From Pseudomonadota bacterium (GTDB lineage Bacteria > Pseudomonadota > Gammaproteobacteria > Burkholderiales > Burkholderiaceae_D): a stretch of 43,454 nt of DNA. Under the pieces are notes generated by a model. It was given only the letters and a program-made list of their open reading frames with translations. It was not told where the DNA came from and searched no databases. Positions within the stretch are counted from its first letter, which is position 1, and the number at the start of each line of letters is the position of its first letter. The stretch covers positions 1 through 43,454 of the forward strand of contig JARXKM010000010.1 of the NCBI GenBank assembly GCA_030272785.1, written 5' to 3'. The position numbers were made by a program, and so were the translations under genes. Below, in pieces: positions 33,130 to 41,259 of this stretch.

Positions 33130-33249
33130 GCAGTCTCCTCGGGTGGAATAGTGGGATGCGACCTTGGCCTCTTGGAAGCTCTCGTAAGCGGTACGTGGGA
33201 CGCTCAGATGGGTGCGTCGATTCAGTGTCATTTTTTGCGCCCGCGCGAA

Positions 33250-33269
33250 CATCGTTTAAACGGACTATT
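33250..33269. promoter_or_regulatory. Candidate operator B (20-bp dyad) upstream of the DUF1302 operon
   Basis: The sequence CATCGTTTAAACGGACTATT matches the perfect dyad at 37937-37956 at 16 of 20 positions, with the same two 7-bp half-sites and 6-bp spacer. It lies 121-140 bp upstream of the DUF1302 start. Confidence 0.45.
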
Positions 33270-33331
33270 TCGGCAAACTATGTCGTAAGCGTCAGCGTCA
33301 TCGGCCATGCACGCGTCCCGTTGACGCCGGA

Positions 33332-33434
33332 TTGGCCGATGGGAGGAGTGCCCCCCCGTGCACGGGGACCGTTACGCGGGCAGGTCGCCTGCAACCTGCA
33401 ACCCCCGCTTCACCGCTCCGCTCTTCCGCCCTAC
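33332..33434 (-). repeat. ~100-bp intergenic repeat, copy 2 (inverted relative to copy 1)
   Basis: The reverse complement begins GTAGGGCGGAAGAGCGGAGC and matches 26971-27070 over its length. It contains a perfect palindrome CCCCGTGCACGGGG (33354-33367). It encodes the last 20 residues and stop codon of the SDR gene at 33372-34214, so the repeat invaded or replaced that gene's original 3' end. Confidence 0.85.
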
Positions 33435-34214
33435 GCCATTGGTAACGGTCGCGGCGGCGGCGAGAAAGGCGGGGCGCTCGCCGCCACCATCGAGCACCAG
33501 GTTGTTGCCGGTGGCGTAGGCGGCGGCGCCCGACGCCATGAACAGGCAGGCCGTCGCGATCTCGTCCGGCTGCGCCAGGCGCCCCATCGGGATGGTCGCG
33601 CCAACGGCGGCCAGGCCGTCCGCGTCGCCATAATGCTGGTGCGACTCCTCCGTCAACACCATGCCGGGACTGACCGCCACCACGCGCACCTTGGGCGCCC
33701 ACTCTACCGCCAGCGAGCGCACCAGGTTGAGCACACCCGCCTTGGCCGCACCGTAGGCGGCCGTGCCGGGCGACGGGCGCAAGGCGCTGACGCTGCCGAT
33801 GAAGACGATCACGCCGCCCTCGTCCTGCAAGTCCATCAGCGCATGCGCGCTCTGGGCCAGGTTCAGCGGCGCGATCAGATTCAGGTTGATGATCGCGGCC
33901 GAAAAGCGCGGCGAGGCATCCGCCGCCGCCACCTGCGGGCTGCCGCCGGCGTTGTTGATGAGCACGTCAAGCCGGCCGAAGCGCAGCGCGATGCTGGCGC
34001 ACAGGTCCGCCATCTGCTCGGTGTCGCGCACGTCGGCGCGAAAAAACACGGCCTCGCTGGCGCCGCTGGTGATCGCCTCAGGCGGCGCATGGCGGCCGCA
34101 AACGATGACGGTCGCGCCCTGCGCCAGAAAGGCCAGCGCGATGCCGCGGCCGATGCCGCGCGTACCGCCGGTGACCAGCACGACCTTGCCGGAATATTGT
34201 GTTGATGCTTGCAT
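33372..34214 (-). CDS. SDR-family oxidoreductase with repeat-derived C-terminus
   Basis: The product is 280 aa from the ATG at 34214 (AGGAGCC upstream); the frame extends to 34292. Classical SDR motifs are present: 'VLVTGGTRGIGRGIALAFL', 'DVLINNAGGSPQ', 'VFIGSVSALRPSPGTAAYGAAKAGVLNLV' (Ser, Y-x3-K) and 'PDEIATACLFMASGAAAYATGNNLVLDGGGERP'. SDRs normally end soon after DGG. Here about 30 more residues follow, and the last 20 (VGRKSGAVKRGLQVAGDLPA) are encoded by the inverted repeat at 33332-33434. It is divergent from tesD. A hydroxysteroid dehydrogenase role is inferred from context. Confidence 0.88.
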   Translation of the reverse strand: MQASTQYSGKVVLVTGGTRGIGRGIALAFLAQGATVIVCGRHAPPEAITSGASEAVFFRADVRDTEQMADLCASIALRFGRLDVLINNAGGSPQVAAADASPRFSAAIINLNLIAPLNLAQSAHALMDLQDEGGVIVFIGSVSALRPSPGTAAYGAAKAGVLNLVRSLAVEWAPKVRVVAVSPGMVLTEESHQHYGDADGLAAVGATIPMGRLAQPDEIATACLFMASGAAAYATGNNLVLDGGGERPAFLAAAATVTNGVGRKSGAVKRGLQVAGDLPA

Positions 34215-34263
34215 GAGAGGCTCCTGCCAAAGCCTCGATGGTAGGCAAATCCGCCCCGCCTGG

Positions 34264-34283
34264 CATAGTCTGTTGGGACGATG
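34264..34283. promoter_or_regulatory. Candidate operator C (20-bp dyad) between SDR and tesD
   Basis: The sequence CATAGTCTGTTGGGACGATG has half-sites CATAGTC and GACGATG with a 6-bp spacer and matches the dyad at 37937-37956 at 15 of 20 positions. It lies 50 bp upstream of the SDR start, and its right edge is 58 bp before the tesD ATG, the same distance as at the kshA/esterase promoter. Confidence 0.5.
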
Positions 34284-34341
34284 TCCACGCAAATCGGATT
34301 GGCCATCATGGGGTCACAATCAGGCAACCGGAGTCTCCACC

Positions 34342-35184
34342 ATGCACGTTGCATCCCCCATCCCCGTCGGAAAAACTACCCTGCTGGCGAATGGCCTGAC
34401 GCTGCACTACCACGAGGCCGGCGCCGGCGAGCAGGTCGTCGTGTTCTTGCACGGCAGCGGCCCCGGCGCCAGCGGCTACAGCAATTTCAAACACAATTAC
34501 CCCTTGTTCGCCGAACGCGGCCATCGCGTGATCGTGCCCGACCTGCCCGGCTACGGCCTGTCGTCCAAGCCGGAAAACGCGGAGTACGTGCTGGACTTCT
34601 TTGTCGATGCGCTGCGCCAGTTCCTGCAGGCGATCGGCGTGACGCGCTGCGCGCTGGTCGGCAATTCGCTGGGCGGCGCGATCGCCATCAAGTACGCGCT
34701 CGATTATCCGCGCGACGTCACGCGGCTGATCCTGATGGCGCCGGGCGGCGTGGAGGAACGCGAAACTTACTTTCAGATGGAGGGCATCCAGCGCATGGTG
34801 GCCCTGTTCGCGGGCCGCCAGCTGAACGCCGTGACGATGCGCGAGCTGATGCTGTTGCTCGTGTCCGACCCGGCGCATATCACCGACGCACTGATCGCCG
34901 AGCGCCTGCCCGTCTGCGACACCCAGCCGACCAGCGTGCTGTCGAGCATGCGGGTGCCGAACCTGACCGAGCGGCTGGGCGAACTGGCCTGCCCCGTGCT
35001 CGGCTTCTGGGGCACCGAGGACAAATTCAATCCGGTTGAGGGCGTGTTCAAGCTGATGCGGCATTGCCGCGACGCGCGCTTCGTGCTGCTCAACCGCTGC
35101 GGTCACTGGGTCATGGTCGAGCACCGCGACACCTTCAACCGCGGCTGTCTCGATTTCCTGGCCGAGGCGAGCGGCCAACCCTGA
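34342..35184 (+). CDS. tesD: Meta-cleavage product hydrolase (TesD/HsaD/BphD type)
   Basis: The product is a 280-aa alpha/beta hydrolase that cuts C-C bonds in ring-cleavage products. It shows the oxyanion loop 'HGSGPGASGYSNF' (37-49, matching the BphD 'HGxGPGxxGxSNF' signature), the nucleophile Ser109 in 'GNSLGGA', Asp in 'GFWGTEDKFNP' and His in 'NRCGHWVMVEH'. In steroid breakdown it hydrolyses the 4,9-DSHA-type product to a 2-hydroxyhexadienoate, the substrate of TesE in this island. The start at 34342 is chosen because the long upstream frame runs through the divergent SDR gene. The isomerase-like gene follows after 19 bp. Confidence 0.92.
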   Translation: MHVASPIPVGKTTLLANGLTLHYHEAGAGEQVVVFLHGSGPGASGYSNFKHNYPLFAERGHRVIVPDLPGYGLSSKPENAEYVLDFFVDALRQFLQAIGVTRCALVGNSLGGAIAIKYALDYPRDVTRLILMAPGGVEERETYFQMEGIQRMVALFAGRQLNAVTMRELMLLLVSDPAHITDALIAERLPVCDTQPTSVLSSMRVPNLTERLGELACPVLGFWGTEDKFNPVEGVFKLMRHCRDARFVLLNRCGHWVMVEHRDTFNRGCLDFLAEASGQP

Positions 35185-35203
35185 GCAACTATCGAGGACC
35201 ACC

Positions 35204-35623
35204 ATGATCAAGAGCATGATGCTGCAATTGTTGAGCACCACCCAAACCGACCTGACGCAGGAGCAGGTCAGCGCCACCGTGAACGCCTACCTGGACAGCT
35301 GGCGCAACGGCGACAGCGCGGCCCGCGCCGCCCTGTTTGCCGACCACGCCGTGCTGGAAGACCCGGTCGGCACGCCGCCCGTCGAAGGCAAGGCCGCCCT
35401 GCTGGCCTTCTGGCAGCGCGCCGAGGCCTACCCCAGCAAGTTCGACGCGGTATTGGCCAGCATTGTCGTGTGCGGCAACGAGGCGATCGTCAAATTCGCG
35501 CTGCGAATCGAGATCATCGGCGTCGCCAGCGGGACCTTGCAGATCGTGGAGAATTTTCAGCTCGACAAGGCCGGCAAGATCGTCCGCCTGCGCGCGTTCT
35601 GGGATGCCGCGTCCGTGTCCTGA
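35204..35623 (+). CDS. Ketosteroid-isomerase homologue (NTF2-like)
   Basis: The product is a 139-aa NTF2-fold protein with the active-site layout of delta5-3-ketosteroid isomerase. Y29 ('NAYLDSWRNGD') corresponds to catalytic Tyr14 and D53 ('ALFADHAVLEDPVG') to the proton-shuttling Asp38 of the Comamonas enzyme. The third residue, Asp99, appears as Glu in 'QIVENFQLDKAGKIVRLRAFW'. It would move the 5,6 double bond of a 3-oxo steroid to the 4,5 position. Co-directional with tesD (19-bp gap). A non-catalytic SnoaL-like role is the alternative. Confidence 0.82.
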   Translation: MIKSMMLQLLSTTQTDLTQEQVSATVNAYLDSWRNGDSAARAALFADHAVLEDPVGTPPVEGKAALLAFWQRAEAYPSKFDAVLASIVVCGNEAIVKFALRIEIIGVASGTLQIVENFQLDKAGKIVRLRAFWDAASVS

Positions 35624-35638
35624 CGGGAAAGGGCCGAC

Positions 35639-36796
35639 TCACGCGTCGCGGATACCCATCGTCGCGACGCTGTTGAGCAGGATGCGCACCAGTTCGGTCT
35701 GGCGCGTGACATCGGTTTTCGAGAAGATCGCCCGCAGATGGGCGCGCGCCGTGTTGCGGCGTATCCCCAGTTCGACGGCGGCGTCCTCAAGCGAGAGGCC
35801 GTTGGCCAGTTGCATCGCCAACCCCGCCTCGGCGGGCGTGAACTTGAACAATTGGCGCACGATCTCGACGGGCGCGAGCGCCTTGTGCTCCGGATCGCGG
35901 ATGTAGATCACGGCGGCCGGGCTGCCGGAGCCCTCCGACCACTCGCTCGGCGCCACGCTTTGCACCACCACGCCCAGATTGCGCTGGCCCGAATGGCGCA
36001 CCACCGAAATCGCCTCGACCACGGTGGTGACCGTGGGATTGCCGTGATTGGCCAGCGCCACCTTGATCAGGCGCTGCAGCTCGCGGTTGTCGGCCGCGTG
36101 CGTGGCATGCGGCATATTGCCCACGATGCGCATGCCGTCGCCCGCCTGCAGCAAGGCGTCGGCCTGGAAATTGGTCTTGAGCACGCGCCCGTTCTTGTCC
36201 AGGATGATGGTGCCCACCATCAGGCGATCCATCGCGCCCGAGTACAGCTTGCGTTCCGACTCCACCAGGTCCAGCTTGCCGTGCAGGGTGACGGCGCGCT
36301 TGAAATGGGGCAGCAGCAGGCTGCACAAGGCCTTCTCGGCGCTGGAAAAATCGTCGGCGCCGTGCGGGCGGCACACCCGCAGCCGGCATTCGCCGCCATC
36401 GGGCGTCATGATGTCGGCGCCCATCAGGCGATGCACGTCATAGGGCTGCAGGAACTGCTGGTAGAACGGCGACGCCATCCAGCGCTTTTCGTCGAGAATG
36501 TCGCTGATGGTGACCATCTTGTCGCCGGGCAGGCCGACAAACGGGTCCATCGCGAAAAAATGGCTGTTGTACGACACCATCCCTTCGGTGGTGACGTCGC
36601 CCACGTTGATCATCAGGCCGTGGTCGCCCTCGCGCGGCTTGCGCAGGATCAGCGTGACGTAGTTGGCGCTCATCTCGGTGCGCAGGCGCTGCAGGCACTT
36701 TTCCCACGGAATCGGTTCGAGCAGGCCGTCGTAGACCGCGCCGACCAGGTCGCTGAATTTCTCCAGCGGGAAGTTCACTGCCGCATTCTTGATCAT
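35639..36796 (-). CDS. teiR: LuxR-type regulator, TeiR-like
   Basis: The product is 385 aa. The C-terminal LuxR-type helix-turn-helix ('LFKFTPAEAGLAMQLANGLSLEDAAVELGIRRNTARAHLRAIFSKT', roughly residues 315-365) follows a long N-terminal sensor region with 'MDPFVGLPGDKMVTISDIL' and a PAS-like part ('LMVGTIILDKNGRVLKTN'). Size, domain order and context match TeiR, the testosterone-inducible activator of steroid genes in Comamonas; identity is inferred, not searched. It lies between the isomerase gene (convergent) and kshA (44-bp gap, kshA upstream on the same strand), so it may be read from the kshA promoter as well. It is the natural candidate to bind the 20-bp dyads. Confidence 0.82.
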   Translation of the reverse strand: MIKNAAVNFPLEKFSDLVGAVYDGLLEPIPWEKCLQRLRTEMSANYVTLILRKPREGDHGLMINVGDVTTEGMVSYNSHFFAMDPFVGLPGDKMVTISDILDEKRWMASPFYQQFLQPYDVHRLMGADIMTPDGGECRLRVCRPHGADDFSSAEKALCSLLLPHFKRAVTLHGKLDLVESERKLYSGAMDRLMVGTIILDKNGRVLKTNFQADALLQAGDGMRIVGNMPHATHAADNRELQRLIKVALANHGNPTVTTVVEAISVVRHSGQRNLGVVVQSVAPSEWSEGSGSPAAVIYIRDPEHKALAPVEIVRQLFKFTPAEAGLAMQLANGLSLEDAAVELGIRRNTARAHLRAIFSKTDVTRQTELVRILLNSVATMGIRDA

Positions 36797-36839
36797 CGTG
36801 GGTCCGCTTCATGCCAACGCCGGGCAAACGCCCCGCCCC

Positions 36840-37874
36840 TCACTGCGCGGCCAGCTCGAAGATCCGGCGCTCGCGCAGATGCGCGGGCACAGCCGCCGCG
36901 TCCGCATAAAACTGCGCATACCACTCGCGCAACTGGTACACGGGACCGTCGGCTTCGCACAACAGGGGATTGTCGATCCGCGTTTTATTATGCCAGATTG
37001 CAACGTCTTCGTAGAAAGCCTCTTGCGTCAGTTTCACGTATTGTTGCGCGGCGGCCTGATTCTGCGCCTCGTCCAGGCCAGGGAACTTGCGCACCATCAC
37101 GCCAAAGCGCAGTTCGAAGCTGTGCTGGTCGATTGGCACATGGCAATTGAGCAGGATCGAATCGACCGGATAACCGTTCATCTCGCCCTGCATCACCGTG
37201 ATCTGGTAGGACGGTCCATAGTAGGTGGCGGTGCTGTTCAGGATGCCGTCGGCCGACAGGCGCGGGCTCTTGCTGACCATGGTCTGGCGCGCCAGGTGGC
37301 CTTCGAACAGATTGCTGAAGCTGACTACCTGGGCGCCGTGCACCTTGCCGAAATGGGCCATGTCGGCGACGTTGTCGATCAGTTCGCGGCAGTTGATCTT
37401 GATCACCATCTGGTCGATCGCCCAGTCGGTCCACTCGTCCTCGAAGGCGGCGTCTATGCGCGGGATCGCCACCTCGTCGGGCGGCGGATTGCCTTCCGGG
37501 TCGTTCCACACGAACAGCAGGTGGTTTTGCTCGACACAGGGCCAGCTGCCGATGCGCGCCTTGGGCGGCACCCGCTTGCAGTAGGGGATTTCCTTGCACA
37601 CGCCGTCGCCGCCCCAGCGCCAGTCGTGGAACGGGCAGGCGATGGTGTCGCCCTTGACCGTGCCCCCGCTCAGGTCGGCGCCCATGTGCGGGCAGTAGCC
37701 GTCGAGGATGTGCAGCGCGCCGCTCTCGCCCTGGAACGCCACCAGGCGGGTACCGAACAGATTCAGGGTGTGCGGCTGCCCGTCCTTGTAGTCCTGCGCC
37801 AGGCCCAGGCAATGCCAGCCGCGCGCGTAGCGGGTCGGCAATTGCGCCGCCTCGATCTTGTATGTCTTTGCCAT
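36840..37874 (-). CDS. kshA: 3-ketosteroid 9-alpha-hydroxylase oxygenase subunit
   Basis: The product is a 344-aa Rieske non-haem iron oxygenase from the ATG at 37874 (AGGAGATGAC upstream). It has the Rieske [2Fe-2S] ligands C61-x-H63 ('GYCPHMGADLSG') and C80-x2-H83 ('ACPFHDWRWGGDG'), and the mononuclear iron site N168/D171/H174/H179 in 'DNVADMAHFGKVH'. KshA-specific stretches are 'YARGWHCLGLAQDYKDGQPH', 'LLFVWNDPEGNPP', 'NCRELIDNVADMAHF', 'ATYYGPSY' and 'HNKTRIDNPLL...GPVYQLREWYAQFY'. The enzyme hydroxylates C9 of androstadienedione-like steroids, opening ring B. It needs the reductase KshB, which is not encoded here. Confidence 0.95.
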   Translation of the reverse strand: MAKTYKIEAAQLPTRYARGWHCLGLAQDYKDGQPHTLNLFGTRLVAFQGESGALHILDGYCPHMGADLSGGTVKGDTIACPFHDWRWGGDGVCKEIPYCKRVPPKARIGSWPCVEQNHLLFVWNDPEGNPPPDEVAIPRIDAAFEDEWTDWAIDQMVIKINCRELIDNVADMAHFGKVHGAQVVSFSNLFEGHLARQTMVSKSPRLSADGILNSTATYYGPSYQITVMQGEMNGYPVDSILLNCHVPIDQHSFELRFGVMVRKFPGLDEAQNQAAAQQYVKLTQEAFYEDVAIWHNKTRIDNPLLCEADGPVYQLREWYAQFYADAAAVPAHLRERRIFELAAQ

Positions 37875-37935
37875 GTCATCTCCTTGGTTGTCCGTGTCTG
37901 CCACCCCGACAAAGTACAAATTCCACGCCCGCCGT

Positions 37936-37957
37936 GCATCGTCTTAACGGACGATGC
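37936..37957. promoter_or_regulatory. Candidate operator A: perfect 8-bp dyad between kshA and the esterase gene
   Basis: GCATCGTC and GACGATGC form a perfect inverted repeat around TTAACG, 62 bp upstream of the kshA start and 58 bp before the esterase ATG. Related dyads at 33250 and 34264 precede two other promoters of the island. A separate hairpin (CGGGGC-GTT-GCCCCG, about 37963-37977) lies just beside it. Confidence 0.6.
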
Positions 37958-38014
37958 CGCACCGGGGCGTTGCCCCGATAGTGGGTACCTCCCCTTGTCC
38001 AATTTGGAACTGTC

Positions 38015-38950
38015 ATGACAATTGATCCCCAAGCCCAGGCCATCCTGGCGATGTTCGCCGGCATGCCCGCTCCCGACTTCGCCAAGCTCACGGGCGCCCA
38101 GTACCGCGCCGGCGTGGCCGGCATGCAGCTGCCGTCGCACAATGAGCCGGTGGCGCGCATTGCCGACCACGTGCTGCCCGGCCCGGGCGGCGATCTGGCC
38201 GTGCGCCTGTATCACCCGCTGCCCGACGCGCGCGTCCCGGCGATCGTGTTTTTCCACGGTGGCGGCTGGGTCAGCTGCGGCCTGGACTCGCACGACAACC
38301 TGTGCCGCCGGCTGGCCAATCTGAGCGGCTGCGCCGTGGTCGCGGTCGACTACCGGCTGGCGCCGGAAGCGCCGTTCCCGGCGCCGCTGGACGACGCCTG
38401 CGCCGCCTTGCGCTGGGTGCATGGGCACGCCGCGCTGCTCGATATCGATCCGGATCGGCTGGCGGTGGCGGGCGACAGCGCCGGCGGCAACTTGGCCGCC
38501 GCCTGCGCCCTGCTGGCATGGGACGCGGCGGCGGCATTGCCGCGCCTGTCCCACCAATTGCTGTTGTACCCGGTGCTCGATGACGCGTGCGACAGCGCCT
38601 CGTTCGCCACCTACGCCGACGGTTATCTGCTGACCGCCGCCATGATGCGCTGGTTCTGGCAGCAATATGCGCCCGCGGATGCCCAGCGGCGCGATCCGCG
38701 CGCGGCGCCCGCCAGGGCCACCGCGCTGGCCGGACTGCCGGGCGCGACCATCATCACGGCGCAGTGCGATCCCCTGCATGACGAGGCGGGCGCCTATGCC
38801 GCGCGCCTGCGGCAAGCGGACGTGCCGGTCCAGCTGACCTGCTTCGACGGAATGTTCCACGGTTTCGCCAGCATGACGGGGATGCTGGACGCGGCCGACG
38901 CGGCCGTCGCGCTGGCCGCCATGTCCGTGCGCGCCGCATTGGTCCGGTAA
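38015..38950 (+). CDS. HSL-family alpha/beta hydrolase (esterase)
   Basis: The product is a 311-aa esterase of the hormone-sensitive-lipase family. It shows the oxyanion motif HGGGW ('[18 protein letters not shown]'), '[20 protein letters not shown]', the nucleophile elbow GDSAGG, the catalytic Asp in '[10 protein letters not shown]' and His in '[11 protein letters not shown]'. It is predicted to be cytoplasmic (no signal peptide). It is divergent from kshA and shares the dyad at 37936-37957, so it is probably steroid-regulated. It may hydrolyse steroid esters or the ester/lactone made by the Baeyer-Villiger enzyme; that link is inference. Confidence 0.88.
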   Translation: MTIDPQAQAILAMFAGMPAPDFAKLTGAQYRAGVAGMQLPSHNEPVARIADHVLPGPGGDLAVRLYHPLPDARVPAIVFFHGGGWVSCGLDSHDNLCRRLANLSGCAVVAVDYRLAPEAPFPAPLDDACAALRWVHGHAALLDIDPDRLAVAGDSAGGNLAAACALLAWDAAAALPRLSHQLLLYPVLDDACDSASFATYADGYLLTAAMMRWFWQQYAPADAQRRDPRAAPARATALAGLPGATIITAQCDPLHDEAGAYAARLRQADVPVQLTCFDGMFHGFASMTGMLDAADAAVALAAMSVRAALVR

Positions 38951-38981
38951 CAGCCGCACTCACCACAACTTTGGGGAATTC

Positions 38982-40634
38982 ATGTCACTGTCTAATCTGA
39001 GAATCGGCACCCGGCTCGGCCTCGGCTTCGCCATCGTGCTGGCCTTGCTGACCGCGATGTTGGTCATGGGCCTGGACTCGCTGGCGCGCATCGGCAGCCG
39101 CACCCAGGACATCGTCAACGACAAGAACGTCAAGATGGCGGCGGCCAATACCGTGGCCAACAATGTGCGCGCCATCGCGCTGGGCGTGACGACCATGATG
39201 GCGGTGCCTGACGTCCAGATCAACAACGAGATGGACAAGGTCGCCGAGGTGAGCAAGCGCTATGCCGCGGCCAGGGAGGTGCTGGTGAAAATGCTGGTCG
39301 ACGAGCGCGAAAAGCAATTGATGGCGCTCGCCGAGGCGGCGCTGAAGGTCGGCACGGCCAAGAACAACCAGATGCTCGCGCTGCGCAGGAACGGCGAGAC
39401 CCAGGACGCCGTCGTCTTCCTGACCGACGAGGCGGGACCGGCGCTGGCCAACGTGCTCAAGGCGTTCGATAATCTGATCGCCTACGAGGCGAAGCTGGCC
39501 AGTGACGCCGGCGCCGATGTCGAGCAAGTCTACGCCGGCTCGCAACGCATGCTGCTGAGCCTGGGCACGCTGGCCGTGGCGCTGGGCGTCGCGGTGGCAT
39601 GGCTCATCACGCGCTCGATCACCACGCCGCTGAACCGGGCGCTCCAAGTGGCCGAGACCGTCGCCTCCGGCGACCTGTCGTCGCACATCGAGGCGAGCAC
39701 GCGCGATGAAACCGGGCGCCTGCTGCAGGCGCTGAAGGCGATGAACGCCAGCCTGCTGAACGTGCTCGGCCAGGTCCGAGCCGGCACCGACGCGATCAGC
39801 ACGGCATCGGGCGAAATAGCGGCCGGCAACCTGGACCTGTCGTCGCGCACCGAGCGGCAAGCCAGCTCGCTGGAGGAGACCGCGTCGTCGATGGAGGAGC
39901 TGACCGCGACCGTGAAACAGAACGCGGACAATGCGCGCCAGGCCGACACGCTGGCGAAATCGGCGTCCGAGGTGGCGCTCGAAGGCGGCGCCATCGTGTC
40001 GAAGGTGGTCGATACGATGGGCGCCATCAATGCCTCGTCGCGCAAGATCGTCGACATCATCGGCGTCATCGACGGTATCGCGTTCCAGACCAATATCCTG
40101 GCCTTGAACGCCGCCGTGGAGGCGGCGCGCGCCGGAGAACAGGGGCGCGGCTTCGCGGTGGTGGCGAGCGAGGTGCGCAACCTGGCGCAGCGCTCGGCCG
40201 GCGCGGCCAGGGAAATCAAGGAGTTGATCGCGGCCTCGGTGGCGAATGTTGAGGAGGGTTCGACGCTGGTCAACAGCGCCGGCCAGACCATGGGCGAGAT
40301 CGTCGGCAGCATCCGGCGCGTGACCGACATCATGGGCCAGATCACGTCGGCCAGCCTGGAGCAGACCAGCGGCATCGAACAGATCAACATGGCGATCGCG
40401 CAGATGGATGAAGTGACGCAGCAGAACGCCGCGCTGGTGGAGCAGGCGGCCGCCGCGTCGCAAAGCATGCAGCAGCAGGCCGGCAGACTGGCCACGGTGG
40501 TCGGCTTCTTCAAGACCGGCGCGGCGGAGGTGGCGGACGCGGCTCCCCGCGCGAAAGCGCGTCCGGCCTTGGCGCGACCACCGCGGCGGCTGGCATCGGC
40601 CGCCTCGGCCGACAGCGCCTGGGAAACGTTTTAA
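38982..40634 (+). CDS. Methyl-accepting chemotaxis protein (Tar/Tsr-like)
   Basis: The product is a 550-aa transmembrane chemoreceptor. TM1 (about 10-31), a periplasmic four-helix-type ligand domain (35-185), TM2 (about 190-212), HAMP (213-265) and the signalling domain follow, with the highly conserved hairpin tip '[48 protein letters not shown]'. The C-terminus ends AWETF, matching the xWxxF pentapeptide that tethers CheR and CheB, which marks a high-abundance type receptor. It lies 31 bp after the esterase gene, so steroid or degradation-product taxis is conceivable, but the ligand is unknown. Confidence 0.94.
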   Translation: MSLSNLRIGTRLGLGFAIVLALLTAMLVMGLDSLARIGSRTQDIVNDKNVKMAAANTVANNVRAIALGVTTMMAVPDVQINNEMDKVAEVSKRYAAAREVLVKMLVDEREKQLMALAEAALKVGTAKNNQMLALRRNGETQDAVVFLTDEAGPALANVLKAFDNLIAYEAKLASDAGADVEQVYAGSQRMLLSLGTLAVALGVAVAWLITRSITTPLNRALQVAETVASGDLSSHIEASTRDETGRLLQALKAMNASLLNVLGQVRAGTDAISTASGEIAAGNLDLSSRTERQASSLEETASSMEELTATVKQNADNARQADTLAKSASEVALEGGAIVSKVVDTMGAINASSRKIVDIIGVIDGIAFQTNILALNAAVEAARAGEQGRGFAVVASEVRNLAQRSAGAAREIKELIAASVANVEEGSTLVNSAGQTMGEIVGSIRRVTDIMGQITSASLEQTSGIEQINMAIAQMDEVTQQNAALVEQAAAASQSMQQQAGRLATVVGFFKTGAAEVADAAPRAKARPALARPPRRLASAASADSAWETF

Positions 40635-41259
40635 GCGCCGCTTGAACGTCGCATATTTCGCCGCGGGGGGGCGCGGCGTTGAGCGCCGTGTGCTGCGAGA
40701 ACCACGCCCGCCACCGGCCGTTCGTGTAATGGAAGACGTCGACCGAGGTGTCGGTCGCGCCGTGGAGGATGACGATCGCCGCGGCGCCCCTGACGTCGAT
40801 CTTCGCCGTCGGCGAGAGGGGTGTGGCCTGAGAGGCTGAGAGTCTTTCGATCATGCCCGCTCATCACACCAAAATGCGCCCGCTCGTCGTTGCAAATGCT
40901 CGCCATAGCCCGAGCTATGGCTGTGCTTTGCGCCTCGATCGGCCATCTTCTGGCGCGCTGCTCTGGCACGCCCGAAAAACTCTCAGCCTCTGATCGCCGG
41001 GATGCGCGGTTGCGTAGGCCTTCGCCGTGGCGATGATCTCGGCCTTTGGTCTGGCCAAGCCGCGCGTCCCCACCGAAACATAGGCGGGATCGAGCAAGGC
41101 GTCGAGATAGCTTGTATCCCCCGTGACAAATGCCGTGCTCGAGCCGTTCTCCACCTCGCGCACGCCCGCTTCCCCGGGGTCGGCTCCCGGCACGGCCGCC
41201 GATGCGCCGATCGATGCGAAACCGCTCAAACACAGTACGGGTAGGGTGAATGCTTTCAT
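40510..41259 (-). pseudogene. SnoaL/DUF4440-like secreted protein gene split by a MITE-like insert
   Basis: From the ATG at 41259, a signal peptide (MKAFTLPVLCLSGFASIGASA) and 'REVENGSSTAFVTGDTSYLDALLDPAYVSVGTRGLARPKAEIIATAKAYATAHPG' open an NTF2-like (DUF4440) protein. After 'HPG' the reading enters the insert at 40832-40993 and meets a TAG at 40915-40917. Beyond the insert the same frame resumes with 'TPLSPTAKIDVRGAAAIVILHGATDTSVDVFHYTNGRWRAWFSQHTAL', the expected second half of such a protein. The insert is 162 bp, a multiple of three, so the frame matches on both sides. The original 3' end is unclear because the frame now runs into the chemoreceptor gene; a G7 run near 40666 may hide a further frameshift. 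The start overlaps the monooxygenase stop (ATGA). Confidence 0.75.
40832..40993. mobile_element. MITE-like insert, 162 bp, with terminal inverted repeats and TGA duplication
   Basis: The left end GAGGCTGAGAGT (40832-40843) and right end ACTCTCAGCCTC (40979-40990) are perfect inverted repeats. With one mismatch they extend to about 18 bp (next bases CTTTCG / CGAAAA). Both ends are flanked by TGA (40829-40831 and 40991-40993), a 3-bp target duplication. The centre has a hairpin CCATAG-CCCGAG-CTATGG (40903-40920) and partly self-complementary flanks. It encodes no transposase, so it must be mobilised in trans. Confidence 0.8.

Noticed and set aside
26971-33434. Treating the inverted repeat pair as the ends of a composite transposon
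   Set aside because: No transposase lies between them and no target duplication was found; kept only as a repeat pair.
37963-37977. GC-rich hairpin CGGGGC-GTT-GCCCCG as a terminator
   Set aside because: No T-run follows on either strand and it lies in a divergent promoter region.
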